The translations under genes were made by a program, and so were the position numbers. 64,000 nucleotides of DNA, from positions 62,001-126,000 of the forward strand of contig JBBRSD010000003.1 in NCBI GenBank assembly GCA_038245725.1. The letters run 5' to 3'. This document shows positions 42,559 through 50,873 of the stretch, in pieces (within the stretch, counting starts at the first letter, position 1; every line of letters begins with the position of its first letter). The notes below the pieces were generated by a model. That model was not told where the DNA came from, ran no database searches, and was given only the letters and a program-made list of their open reading frames with translations. Source of the stretch: JBBRSD01 sp038245725 (GTDB taxonomy: Bacteria > Actinomycetota > Coriobacteriia > Anaerosomatales > JAAXUF01).

Positions 42559-44250
42559 TCAGCGCCGAGGACCGTGTCCCCGCCCGCCGAACACCATCCA
42601 CGCCAGCGGCACTACCGCCGCTCCCATGAGCACCCTGGCGAGCGCCGCATCGGCGGGGTAGAGTACCGCCCCGGCGACGATGAGCGCCGCAAACACGAGC
42701 CCGCCCGACACCCGGTTCACCGACTTCTCGAGCCGTCGCACCCGGAGCTCGAGCATCGGCGTCTGCACGTTGAGCTCGCCGCGCTCGATCGTCGACAGCA
42801 CCCGATCCGTGCGTCCCGGAAGGCCCACGAGCACCTGGAAGATCTTCGTGCCCTCGGCGAGCCACGTCTGCCAGTTCGAGCCACCCTCATCGGAGATCAG
42901 CTTGTTGGCGTATGGCGCGATCGAGGTCCAGAGGTTGAAGTCCGGGTCGAGGCCCGTGCACATCCCCGAGAGGATCGCGACGGTGCGCCCGAGCAGCAGC
43001 AGGTTCTCGGGGAGCTGGAAGGGCAGGTTGAGAAGCAGCTCTCGGAACTGCAGGCCGAAGCGCATCATCTCGGCGTGGTCGATGTTCTTCAGGTCGCTCA
43101 TGCTCATGCCCCAGAAGCGGTCGAAGAGCTGCGCGCCCGCCCGCTCGATCAGCTTCAGATCGGCGCCGGGCAGCAGCACGCCCAGCGTCTTGTAGCTCTG
43201 CACGAGGCGCGCGGCGTCCTGCGTCCCGATGCCGATGAGAGCCTCGCGCAACCCCGTGCGCAGGTTGTCAGGCACGCGCCCGACCATCCCGAAGTCGACG
43301 AACGTCAGCTGCCAGCTGGGCGCGCCGTCTTCGTCCGTTCCGCCCAGCGGCGTGACGAACAGGTTGCCGGGGTGCGGGTCCGCGTGGAAGAAGCCGTCTT
43401 CGAGAATCTGCTGCATGTAGGTGTCGAGCAGTAGTGAGGCGACCTTCGACCGGTCGATTCCGGCGGCGGTGATGGCGGCGTAGTCGCCCAGCCTGATCGC
43501 CGAGACGTCTTCGAGCGTCAGTACTCGGCGCGTGGTCAGGTGCCAGACCACCCGCGGAACGTGGACGCGCGGGTCGTCCGCGAAGTTCTCGGCGAACGTC
43601 TCGGCGTTGGAGCCTTCGGCGAGGTAGTCGATCTCCGCATGCGTGATCGCGGAGAACTCCTCGATGAGCGCGCGAACGTCGGCGCGGTCGCTGATCGGCT
43701 TGTAGCGCTGCAGCCAGCCGCCCACCCGGCGCAACGCCGAGAGATCGATTTCGACGATCTGTTCGATGTGGGGGCGCTGGACCTTGAAGACCACGTCGGC
43801 GAATCCGGCGGCGGCAGCCTCGTCCTCCCGCAGCCGCGCGCGGTGCACCTGCCCGAGCGACGCCGCGGCCATGGGGGTCTCGTCGACCCAGGCGTACTCC
43901 TCGGCGAGCGGCTCGCCCAGCTCGGCCTCGGCTCGCTCGCGGATGTCGACGAACTTCTCGGCGGGGACCTCGTCCTGGAGGCCGGCGAGCTCATCGGTGA
44001 TCTCCGGCGGCAGCACGTCGAGACGCGCTGAGAGGAACTGCCCGACCTTGATCATCAGCCCGCCCATGCGGATGGCGAGCGCGCGGAAGCGCACAGCGAT
44101 GCGGCGGGAGCGCTCGGAGCGGGTGCTGGCGGTTAAACCGCCGAGGCCGATGCGCGGCAGGAAGATCTCCCAGAAGATGAAGACAGCGGTCACGCCGCCG
44201 AAGAACCGGACGATGCGCCAGTACCGTGCGCGCAGTTGCGATGAGTTCAT
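42559..44250 (-). CDS. AarF/UbiB family ABC1 kinase-like protein
   Basis: A 563-residue ABC1 atypical kinase. It has the KxGQ motif in MIKVGQFLSARLDVLP, an Ala-rich nucleotide loop AAASLGQVHRA, Lys in VVFKVQRP, HADPHPGNLF and FVDFGMVGR. Two C-terminal transmembrane helices end the protein (residues about 500-545). In proteobacteria the family supports ubiquinone synthesis; in actinobacteria the role is open, possibly quinone or lipid related. ATG at 44250 after GGAGGG. Confidence 0.92.
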   Translation of the reverse strand: MNSSQLRARYWRIVRFFGGVTAVFIFWEIFLPRIGLGGLTASTRSERSRRIAVRFRALAIRMGGLMIKVGQFLSARLDVLPPEITDELAGLQDEVPAEKFVDIRERAEAELGEPLAEEYAWVDETPMAAASLGQVHRARLREDEAAAAGFADVVFKVQRPHIEQIVEIDLSALRRVGGWLQRYKPISDRADVRALIEEFSAITHAEIDYLAEGSNAETFAENFADDPRVHVPRVVWHLTTRRVLTLEDVSAIRLGDYAAITAAGIDRSKVASLLLDTYMQQILEDGFFHADPHPGNLFVTPLGGTDEDGAPSWQLTFVDFGMVGRVPDNLRTGLREALIGIGTQDAARLVQSYKTLGVLLPGADLKLIERAGAQLFDRFWGMSMSDLKNIDHAEMMRFGLQFRELLLNLPFQLPENLLLLGRTVAILSGMCTGLDPDFNLWTSIAPYANKLISDEGGSNWQTWLAEGTKIFQVLVGLPGRTDRVLSTIERGELNVQTPMLELRVRRLEKSVNRVSGGLVFAALIVAGAVLYPADAALARVLMGAAVVPLAWMVFGGRGHGPRR

Positions 44251-44388
44251 GTGCCCTCCGTGGTCTGACGCGCGCGTTCCGGCCCTCGAATAGATTGTGC
44301 ACCAACGGCGTCCGGCGGTTGCCGCCGATGTCAGACCGGTGTGTTGTACTTGTACCCGTCAGGTTCCGGCGACTCCGGGGGGAGGGCT

Positions 44389-44970
44389 ATGCGCACGGAC
44401 GAGGATCACCCAAACCGCGCCGCGGAGCGTGGCAAGAAGCTCGCGCCCTTCGACGCGCGCGCGATCGCCGAATGCGTCGCTGCGGGAGAGCGCCACACCG
44501 ACGTCGCGCGGCGCTTCGGCGTCTCCGTCGAGACCGTCGGCGCGATCAAGAGCGGAAAACGGTGGGCCGACGCCATCGGCGACGAGCTGCGCGAGCGGAT
44601 GGCAGCTGCGTCCGCCGGCGCGGTCCTGGACGCCGACGGCGCGCGGCGGGTCATGGTGGCGCTCGAGGCCGGGCGTTCCGGCCAGTCCATCGCCGAGGAG
44701 TTCGGCATCAGCCCCAGCATGGTCAGCGCGATCAAACGCGGGCACGCGTGGGCCGCCCTCGACCCAGACCGGCCCGCTCGGCTCGCCGATAAGCCGTCGC
44801 TCGGCAAGGCGCTCTCGGCGCCTCAGGTCGCCCAGATCAAGCAGCGCCTCCTCGCGGGGCAGTCTTCTCGGAAGGTCGCGGCGGAGTTCGGCGTCTCGGC
44901 GTCAGCCATCCAAGCCATCTCGCAGGGCAAGACCTGGACGCAGGTCGCGCCCCGTGGCGCCAAGCAGTGA
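44389..44970 (+). CDS. Protein of three tandem helix-turn-helix repeats
   Basis: A 193-residue protein made of three copies of a roughly 40-residue unit at about 22-60, 82-122 and 144-184. Each follows the pattern AG....hA..FG(V/I)S...h.AI..G..W: RRFGVSVETVGAIKSGKRW, EEFGISPSMVSAIKRGHAW, AEFGVSASAIQAISQGKTW. These look like the small HTH modules (NUMOD/resolvase-like) attached to nucleases, but here no catalytic domain is present. It should read a long or repeated DNA site. ATG at 44389 after GGGGGGAGGG. No named family recognised. Confidence 0.75.
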   Translation: MRTDEDHPNRAAERGKKLAPFDARAIAECVAAGERHTDVARRFGVSVETVGAIKSGKRWADAIGDELRERMAAASAGAVLDADGARRVMVALEAGRSGQSIAEEFGISPSMVSAIKRGHAWAALDPDRPARLADKPSLGKALSAPQVAQIKQRLLAGQSSRKVAAEFGVSASAIQAISQGKTWTQVAPRGAKQ

Positions 44971-44977
44971 CGCGGGG

Positions 44978-45391
44978 CTACGCGCGCTTCTCGACGAGCA
45001 CCTTGAATGAATCCAGGTCTTCCTTGACCCGCTTGTTCATCCACCTGCGCGTCGCAGCCGCTTCGCCCTCCCAGGCTTTGGGATCGTACTCGAGCTGATA
45101 GTGCACCTTCGTCTGATCCGCGCCGACCTTGTCGAACGTGACCTTCCCGGTCTCACGGCCGTCGCGGGCATGCCAGGAGACGCTCTGGTCGGGGACGTGT
45201 TCGACGACAGCGGCGTCCCATTCGAGGATGTCATCCTCGATCACGGCGACCCAGTGAAGTCCGTCGTCCTGCACAAGGTCGATGCGCTCCACGACTTCCA
45301 TGAACTTCGGGAAGTCCTCGAATGCGGCCCACATGTTGTAGACATCGCGGATGTCGGCGTGCACTTCGATGCTCTTGTCGACGAATGCCAT
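44978..45391 (-). CDS. SRPBCC family protein (polyketide cyclase/dehydrase-like)
   Basis: A 137-residue START-like fold protein. It begins VDKSIEVHADIRDVYNMWAAFEDFPKFMEVVERI and ends with the long helix KRVKEDLDSFKVLVEKRA. Such proteins bind hydrophobic ligands in a deep pocket; the ligand is unknown. ATG at 45391. Its end is convergent with the triple-HTH gene. Confidence 0.88.
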   Translation of the reverse strand: MAFVDKSIEVHADIRDVYNMWAAFEDFPKFMEVVERIDLVQDDGLHWVAVIEDDILEWDAAVVEHVPDQSVSWHARDGRETGKVTFDKVGADQTKVHYQLEYDPKAWEGEAAATRRWMNKRVKEDLDSFKVLVEKRA

Positions 45392-45556
45392 GACGGCCTC
45401 TCTCCTCCTCGCGGGATTGTCCTGCGTTCATTCCCCGGGGCGCGGCTTGGGAACACGCCATTGCGGCCAGATGGCGCCAGGCGACTGCGCGGAGGGTATG
45501 AACCGACCATGCCGGTTGTTGTGCACCCGCTCAAGGAAGGCGGACGAGAATTGAGG

Positions 45557-48142
45557 ATGGCCGATTCCACTCTGAGATCAACTTGGCGATCCCCCGGATC
45601 CCCTGCGCAGCTTCTGCTGATCGTGGCGGCCTCCATCTTCGTCGCCGAAACGTCGGTGATGCTCTTCCTCGGGTACCTCCATCCATTCCTGCAGACGCTG
45701 CCCGCGTGGGTGGGTGACCTGACCGACTCGACCCTTCTCGTCATCGTTCTTGTCCCCCCGTTGTACCTCTTCATGTTCCGGCCCGCGATGCGCCGCGTTG
45801 CCGAACTCGCCGGGGCGAAAGCGGCGCTGAGTGAAGCGAACTACCGAGTCCAGTCAGAAGAAGCGTTGAGGGCAAGTGATGAGCGCTATCGCTCGTTGTT
45901 CGCGAATATGAGGGAGGGCTTCGCGTACTGCAGGATGTTGTATGAGAACGGCCAGCCACAGGACTTCGTCTATCTCGATGTCAACGCCGCGTTCGAGACT
46001 CTGACGGGGTTGAAGGACATCATCGGGAAGAGGGTCACCGAGGTGATCCCCGGCATACGAGAGTCCAACGCGGAGTTGTTCGAGGCCTATGACCGGGTCG
46101 CTTCGACAGGGCAGCCCGAGAGTTTCGAAACCTTCTTGGAGCCTCTGGGCGCCTGGCTGTCCATCTCCGTCTACAGTTCGGAACAAGAGCATTTCATCGC
46201 CGTATTCGACAACATCACAGCGCGCAAACAGGCGGAGGAAGCGTCGCAGCTCTTCAGGACCCTGATGGACCAGTCCAATGACGCAATCGAGGTGCTGGAT
46301 CCCGATACCGGCCGCTTCCTTGACTCAAACGAGAAGGCTTGGCGGGACCTAGGCTATAGCCGCGAAGAATTCCTGTCTCTCAGCCTTTCCGATGTCGATT
46401 CGGGTTTCGACCAGCCAGCGGATCTGCAGGAGTCTGAGTTCAGGATCCTTGAGAGCCGACATACGCGAAAAGACGGGTCGACTTTCCCTGTGGAAGTCAA
46501 CGTGAAGCGGGTTCAGCTTGATCGGGGCTATATCGTTTCAGTCGTTCGGGATATCACCGAGCGCATGCAGCGTGAGCGTGAACTTCAGGCTATTGCGGCG
46601 GTGTCGGCTGCTTTGCGGACCGCCTCGAGCCGTGCCCAGTTGGTCTCCGTCGTTCTCGGCCAGGTTCTCGAACTGCTCCCTGCAGATGGCGCGTTGATCG
46701 GAATGTGCGACCTTGTCACGGGAGATACCGTGGGCGAACTTGGCGTAGGGCGATGGGCGGCTCTCACCGGCCTGCGGCTTCCCCGCGCTGAGGGGATAAC
46801 CGGTCAAGTGATTGCTACAGGCCGGCCCTATCTGAACAACGACGTACTGAATCTCCCTGATAGCGTCTATCCCGACGTGGACGGCGCAACGCGCGCCATC
46901 GCATGTGTTCCGCTCACTGTGGGGCGGGAGACGATCGGTGCATTGTCGATGGGCCGCTCAACGAACTTAACCGCGGGCGACGTCCACTTGCTTACGTCGA
47001 TCGGAGAGATTGCGGCGAACGCCATCCACCGTGCGACCCTTTACGAGCAGGCCGAACGGCACTTGCACCGTCTTGCGGCACTGCATACCGTTGACCGGGC
47101 CGTCAGCGCCAGTCCCGACCTGCGTGTCAGCCTCAGCATTCTACTCGAGCAGGTAGTTGCTCAGCTCAGTGTTGACGCCGCTGACGTGCTTCGACTGAAC
47201 CCGCATACGCAAACGCTGGAGTATGCCGCCGGTCGGGGGTTTCGGACAAAGCACATCGAACGCTCGAAACTCCGATTTGGAGAGTGCGGCGCCGGGCTTG
47301 CCGCGCTCGAACGTCGTACCAGCATCGTTGCGCATCTGGCCGAAACCGCCGACCCCCGATGTGCCGAGCTGTTGGCGGGCGAAGGCTTTGTCGCCCACTA
47401 CGCCGTACCACTGATCGCCAAAGGCCAGGTTGTGGGCGTGCTGGAGGCCTTCCACCGGTCCACGCTCGACCCGGATACCGACTGGCTCGACTTCTTGGAA
47501 ACGTTGGCCGAGCAGGCCGCGATCGCAATCGACAGTGCTTCCCTCTTCGACGGACTGCAGCGCTCGAACGCAGAATTGACTGTCGCCTACGATGCGACGA
47601 TCGAAGGCTGGTCGCGCGCTCTGGACCTGCGCGACCGAGAGACAGAAGGCCACTCATTGCGCGTGACGGAGATGAGCCTGCAGTTGGCCCGGTCGATGGG
47701 CGTGAGCGAGGCGGAGCTGGTCAACGTCCGTCGCGGAGCCCTGCTTCACGACATCGGCAAGATGGGAGTACCTGATGCCGTCCTTCTGAAGCCCGGCCCG
47801 CTCACGGAGGAAGAGTGGGTGCTGATGAAGAAGCATACGCAATACGCCTACGACATGCTCTCGCCCATCGCGTACCTGAAGCCCGCGCTCGACATCCCGT
47901 ATTGCCACCACGAGAAGTGGGATGGGACCGGCTATCCGCGCGGGCTGAAGGGCGAGATCATACCGCTGTTCGCGCGCATCTTTGCGGTGGCCGACGTATG
48001 GGACGCCCTACGCTCCGACCGCCCCTATCGCAAAAGCTGGCCGGAAGACAAGGTGCGCGCGCACCTGATCGAGCAGACTGGTAGCCACTTCGACCCGCAG
48101 GTCATGGAGAAGTTCCTGGACCTCATCTACCCCGAGAAGTAG
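45557..48142 (+). CDS. PAS-PAS-GAF-GAF-HD-GYP cyclic-di-GMP phosphodiesterase
   Basis: An 861-residue signalling protein. Two transmembrane helices (about 12-75) are followed by two PAS domains (about 100-210 and 225-335), two GAF domains (about 350-490 and 510-660) and an HD-GYP domain (about 680-861). The HD-GYP motifs are HSLRVTEMS, HDIGKMGVPDAVLLKPG, HHEKWDGTGYP and the DVWDAL region. HD-GYP enzymes hydrolyse cyclic-di-GMP. The ATG at 45557 is preferred; 45509 is an alternative. The next gene, 12 bp on, is an HATPase protein, probably in the same pathway. Confidence 0.9.
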   Translation: MADSTLRSTWRSPGSPAQLLLIVAASIFVAETSVMLFLGYLHPFLQTLPAWVGDLTDSTLLVIVLVPPLYLFMFRPAMRRVAELAGAKAALSEANYRVQSEEALRASDERYRSLFANMREGFAYCRMLYENGQPQDFVYLDVNAAFETLTGLKDIIGKRVTEVIPGIRESNAELFEAYDRVASTGQPESFETFLEPLGAWLSISVYSSEQEHFIAVFDNITARKQAEEASQLFRTLMDQSNDAIEVLDPDTGRFLDSNEKAWRDLGYSREEFLSLSLSDVDSGFDQPADLQESEFRILESRHTRKDGSTFPVEVNVKRVQLDRGYIVSVVRDITERMQRERELQAIAAVSAALRTASSRAQLVSVVLGQVLELLPADGALIGMCDLVTGDTVGELGVGRWAALTGLRLPRAEGITGQVIATGRPYLNNDVLNLPDSVYPDVDGATRAIACVPLTVGRETIGALSMGRSTNLTAGDVHLLTSIGEIAANAIHRATLYEQAERHLHRLAALHTVDRAVSASPDLRVSLSILLEQVVAQLSVDAADVLRLNPHTQTLEYAAGRGFRTKHIERSKLRFGECGAGLAALERRTSIVAHLAETADPRCAELLAGEGFVAHYAVPLIAKGQVVGVLEAFHRSTLDPDTDWLDFLETLAEQAAIAIDSASLFDGLQRSNAELTVAYDATIEGWSRALDLRDRETEGHSLRVTEMSLQLARSMGVSEAELVNVRRGALLHDIGKMGVPDAVLLKPGPLTEEEWVLMKKHTQYAYDMLSPIAYLKPALDIPYCHHEKWDGTGYPRGLKGEIIPLFARIFAVADVWDALRSDRPYRKSWPEDKVRAHLIEQTGSHFDPQVMEKFLDLIYPEK

Positions 48143-48153
48143 ACCGGGTCAGC

Positions 48154-49029
48154 ATGCAGAACCGTGAGAGACACTCCTTCAGTCGTTCGGGCAGGTCGTT
48201 GCGACCGGCACGGCCGGTCGCCGACGCGCTCATGATCGCCGGCGGCTACGCCGTTGTCGCGGCGCTGTGGATACTCTTCTCGGACAGGCTGCTCGTCGCG
48301 GTGGTTGCAAACGCCCGCATCGCGGCGACGGTCAGTGAGATCAAGGGCGAGCTGTTTGTGGTGGTTACCGCGGCGCTCCTCTTCTGGGTGATCAATCGCT
48401 ACCTGGCGCGTCTCCGAACCTCGGAGGACCGGTTTGTCGAAGCTCAGGCGGAAATTCGCGTCAAAGAACTCGCGGTCAGGCAGGGGTATGTCGATGTTCT
48501 CGACGCTGTCACCGGCGGCAAGCTCATCCTGATCACCGAGGACGAGTTGCCTTCTTTGCTGGGCGACCCCTTGATGGCGCCACGCGAACTCGTTGATCCG
48601 AAGGGACTCTCGGCGGCGCGCGCCGTGGTAGCCGAAACAATCGCCGGCTTGCCCGTTCGCGACCCGGCCAGCTTGATTCTGGCGGCCAGCGAGGCGCTCA
48701 CGAACGCCGTCAAGCACGGCCGTCGGGGCGAATACGGCGTCTACCGGTCCGGAGACTGCCTCCAGGTCCTCGTCCGCGACTTCGGCCCCGGCATCGATTT
48801 TCGCGCCTTACCGAAAGCAACACTGATCCAAGGATTCTCGACGACCAACACCATGGGTCTCGGGTTCACCATCATGTTGGAGGTGTGTGACCGGGTTCTG
48901 CTCACTACGTCCGCCCACGGGACCATCGTCATCTTGGAGCTGGAGCTCGCCGGGGCCTCTTCGTCACCGTCCCCTCGGTCGCTCGCGACGATCTTTTCTG
49001 AGAGTCAGAGGATTCCTGGGGCGTCCTAG
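48154..49029 (+). CDS. Membrane-bound HATPase domain protein (kinase-like, no H-box)
   Basis: A 291-residue protein. It has two transmembrane helices (about 22-45 and 68-88), a short linker, and a C-terminal HATPase_c domain with SEALTNAVKHGR (N box), VRDFGPGID (G1) and GLGFTIMLEV (G2). The phosphoacceptor H-box is missing, so it resembles RsbW/anti-sigma-type serine kinases more than two-component sensors. It follows the HD-GYP gene by 12 bp and is likely co-transcribed. Confidence 0.85.
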   Translation: MQNRERHSFSRSGRSLRPARPVADALMIAGGYAVVAALWILFSDRLLVAVVANARIAATVSEIKGELFVVVTAALLFWVINRYLARLRTSEDRFVEAQAEIRVKELAVRQGYVDVLDAVTGGKLILITEDELPSLLGDPLMAPRELVDPKGLSAARAVVAETIAGLPVRDPASLILAASEALTNAVKHGRRGEYGVYRSGDCLQVLVRDFGPGIDFRALPKATLIQGFSTTNTMGLGFTIMLEVCDRVLLTTSAHGTIVILELELAGASSSPSPRSLATIFSESQRIPGAS

Positions 49030-49030
49030 C

Positions 49031-49332
49031 CTTGCCGCTCTCGGAACTTCGCCCAGTCCTCCAGCTCGAGGAAGCTCCCCTCGACGTTGCCCCCTCAGCT
49101 CGTGCGTGTGTCCGGCGCCGACGGCGCCATGCAGGAGCCCGCCGCCGAGAACGCGGTCGCCATCGGCGCGGGCCGCAGCTTCGTGCGCCTCCTCGCCAAC
49201 GACTGGCCTGCTGCGCCCCATCGGCCACAAGGTGTGGGAGCGCCGCGACGCGAACGAGGACCCCTCAGCGCATCGCCGAGAAGCCCTCGTTCGTGGATCG
49301 AGCGACGAACGTCGCTCGCTGGAACTCTCTAG
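49031..49332 (+). pseudogene. Degraded coding remnant
   Basis: Protein-like stretches appear in successive frames. AMQEPAAENAVAIGAGRSF reads in one frame, RPIGHKVWERRDANEDP in the next and EKPSFVDRATNVARWNSL in the third, all plus strand, as if from one gene with two frameshifts. I do not recognise the parent family. The stretch is about 300 bp and ends at the tail of the convergent secreted-protein gene. It could also be chance coding potential in GC-rich DNA. Confidence 0.3.
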
Positions 49333-50078
49333 AGCGCTGGTGTGGCGCTCGCGTCGACCGTGCCGGTCGGAACGACTGTGTCGGTTGGCACTACCGTGTC
49401 AGTTGGCACTACGGTGTCGGTGGGAACGACTGTGTCGGTCGGTGCGACCGATCCTGACGTGTCTGTGGAACCGCCCGACGGAGGAGTACCGGGCAATAGC
49501 GACTGGTCGACGCCCAGCCACGATGCGAACTTCAGCCACACTTGGACGAGGCCCGGCGGCAGCTGGCTGCCGTGGCCGGCCGCGATCTTCGCGAGCTTGC
49601 GCTCGAGGTTGGCCGTGATGTGCGCGAAGGCGTTCGCGATGCCGCGGCCGCGACCAGCGGTCGGAGTGGTCGGCTCGCTGCCGGCTGCCGAGCTGGTGTC
49701 GGTGGACCCGGCGTCCTCGTTACCGTCGACGCTACCCTCAACCGACAACGACGACTCGTTCGACGTCATGGAGCCGGGACCCTTCGGTCCGTGGCTGCGT
49801 CCGCCACCAGCGTTCGCCTTGGCGCCGTGCGCGACCTTGACCTTGGCCGCCTTGGCCGCCTTGCCATGGCCGCGGACGTTTGCGCTCGCCCGGGCCGCCT
49901 TCTTCAGCTGCCCGCGGGAAGCTGACTTGCCAGATGCGACGTGAGCCGCCGCTTTGCCATGCGTTGCCTGGCTCTGACCGTGGCCGGAGCCGCCGCCCTT
50001 CTTGGCGTACGCCGCGAGAGGGAGGACCAGCAAACTGACCAGGAGTAGTGCAAGGATTGCGTATGATGATCGCTTCAT
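49329..50078 (-). CDS. Secreted low-complexity protein with C-terminal TDTVVP repeats
   Basis: A 249-residue exported protein: signal peptide (about 1-26, ILALLLVSLLVLPLAAYA), then a Lys/Ala/Gly/His-rich basic region (about 27-100), an acidic Ser/Thr linker, a helical segment (about 150-195) and four or more TDTVVP repeats at the end. There is no enzyme motif. A wall or surface role is probable from composition. The ATG at 50078 follows AAAGGTGAG; the upstream TTG at 50096 is unlikely. A CRP-like site lies about 91 bp upstream. Confidence 0.78.
   Translation of the reverse strand: MKRSSYAILALLLVSLLVLPLAAYAKKGGGSGHGQSQATHGKAAAHVASGKSASRGQLKKAARASANVRGHGKAAKAAKVKVAHGAKANAGGGRSHGPKGPGSMTSNESSLSVEGSVDGNEDAGSTDTSSAAGSEPTTPTAGRGRGIANAFAHITANLERKLAKIAAGHGSQLPPGLVQVWLKFASWLGVDQSLLPGTPPSGGSTDTSGSVAPTDTVVPTDTVVPTDTVVPTDTVVPTGTVDASATPAL
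49365..49436. repeat. Tandem 18-bp repeats encoding TDTVVP
   Basis: Four units of 18 bp (49365, 49383, 49401, 49419) with small differences at third codon positions and a fifth, more diverged unit after them. Each codes one TDTVVP hexapeptide of the secreted protein on the minus strand. Confidence 0.85.
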
Positions 50079-50161
50079 AGCGAGCTCACCTTTCAAAAAG
50101 AGGCCGTCGCTTGCTCTTCGGGACGCGGGACGTGAAGCAATAGAGAGTCCATGTCCGTCAG

Positions 50162-50177
50162 TGTGACCTTCGTCACG
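50162..50177 (-). promoter_or_regulatory. CRP-like palindrome upstream of the TDTVVP repeat protein
   Basis: TGTGA, six bases, TCACG: nearly the full CRP consensus form (TGTGA-N6-TCACA), centred about 91 bp upstream of the start at 50078. Confidence 0.55.
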
Positions 50178-50221
50178 CCCGCTGGACGCAGGCGTGGGAC
50201 GCCCGCGAACGGCCCCCCGCC

Positions 50222-50551
50222 TTAACCCGTGCGGCGTATCAGGAACGGCCTTGTGGGATCGACCGTGCAGAAGCCAGCCTCGACAAGCAGCGGCACCACG
50301 TAGCTCATCGCCTGGGGGGAGAATCCGTACTCTCTGAACAGTGTCTCGCCGACACTGTCCTTGACCAGCGGTCGTCGACTGGCGCCCATCAGGACGGGAC
50401 TCCGCATCGCGATCTGGTCCTTGATGACCTCAATGATCTGCGCGGGGATGACCCAATCGGCTCCCGTATCGCCGAAGTCGATGCTGAGTCCTTCGGACAG
50501 CGAGCCTCGGTACTTGAAGCGCTTGCCCATGACCGTCTTACTGGTGCTCAT
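50222..50551 (-). CDS. Conserved hypothetical protein
   Basis: A 109-residue soluble protein, MSTSKTVMGKRFKYRGSLS at the start, with a helical C-terminal half (FREYGFSPQAMSYVVPLLVEAGFCTVD) that could be a small winged helix. No family recognised. Start ATG at 50551. It stands alone between two secreted-protein genes. Confidence 0.55.
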   Translation of the reverse strand: MSTSKTVMGKRFKYRGSLSEGLSIDFGDTGADWVIPAQIIEVIKDQIAMRSPVLMGASRRPLVKDSVGETLFREYGFSPQAMSYVVPLLVEAGFCTVDPTRPFLIRRTG

Positions 50552-50873
50552 TCATCCGCCTCATTCGGTAGTAGATAACAGTGGCCTCCGGTTACTTGCT
50601 GCGCGCAGTCTGCCCCGGCTGCATCGCTGCGATCCTCGCCGCGCTGAGAAGGGCGAACGCGATCATCGTGAAGATCGTCGCCAGTTAGAATACCGCAGCC
50701 TGCGTCCAGTACCGTCTCGCCAGTGAGGGCCGTGCGCCGGCACGTTGGCGCCAAGCGTGACAGCGGCATGAAGGCCGCCAACGTCCACGAAAGCGTGTTG
50801 GATCTTCTCGGCATGCGGGTGCTCCCTTGCTTGATGTGCGCAGGGGATTGGTACCCGCAACCGGCTTGAGGCG
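50552..50873. other. 322-bp gap with a possible broken small membrane gene
   Basis: On the minus strand an ATG frame from about 50814 and, one frame over, a hydrophobic stretch (LATIFTMIAFALLSAARIAAM) ending before 50600 could be two pieces of one decayed small gene. The evidence is weak. Nothing else is seen. Confidence 0.2.

Noticed and set aside
49365..49454. Regular 18-bp repeats as a CRISPR-like array
   Set aside because: There are no spacers; units are head to tail, in frame, and code a hexapeptide repeat of a secreted protein.
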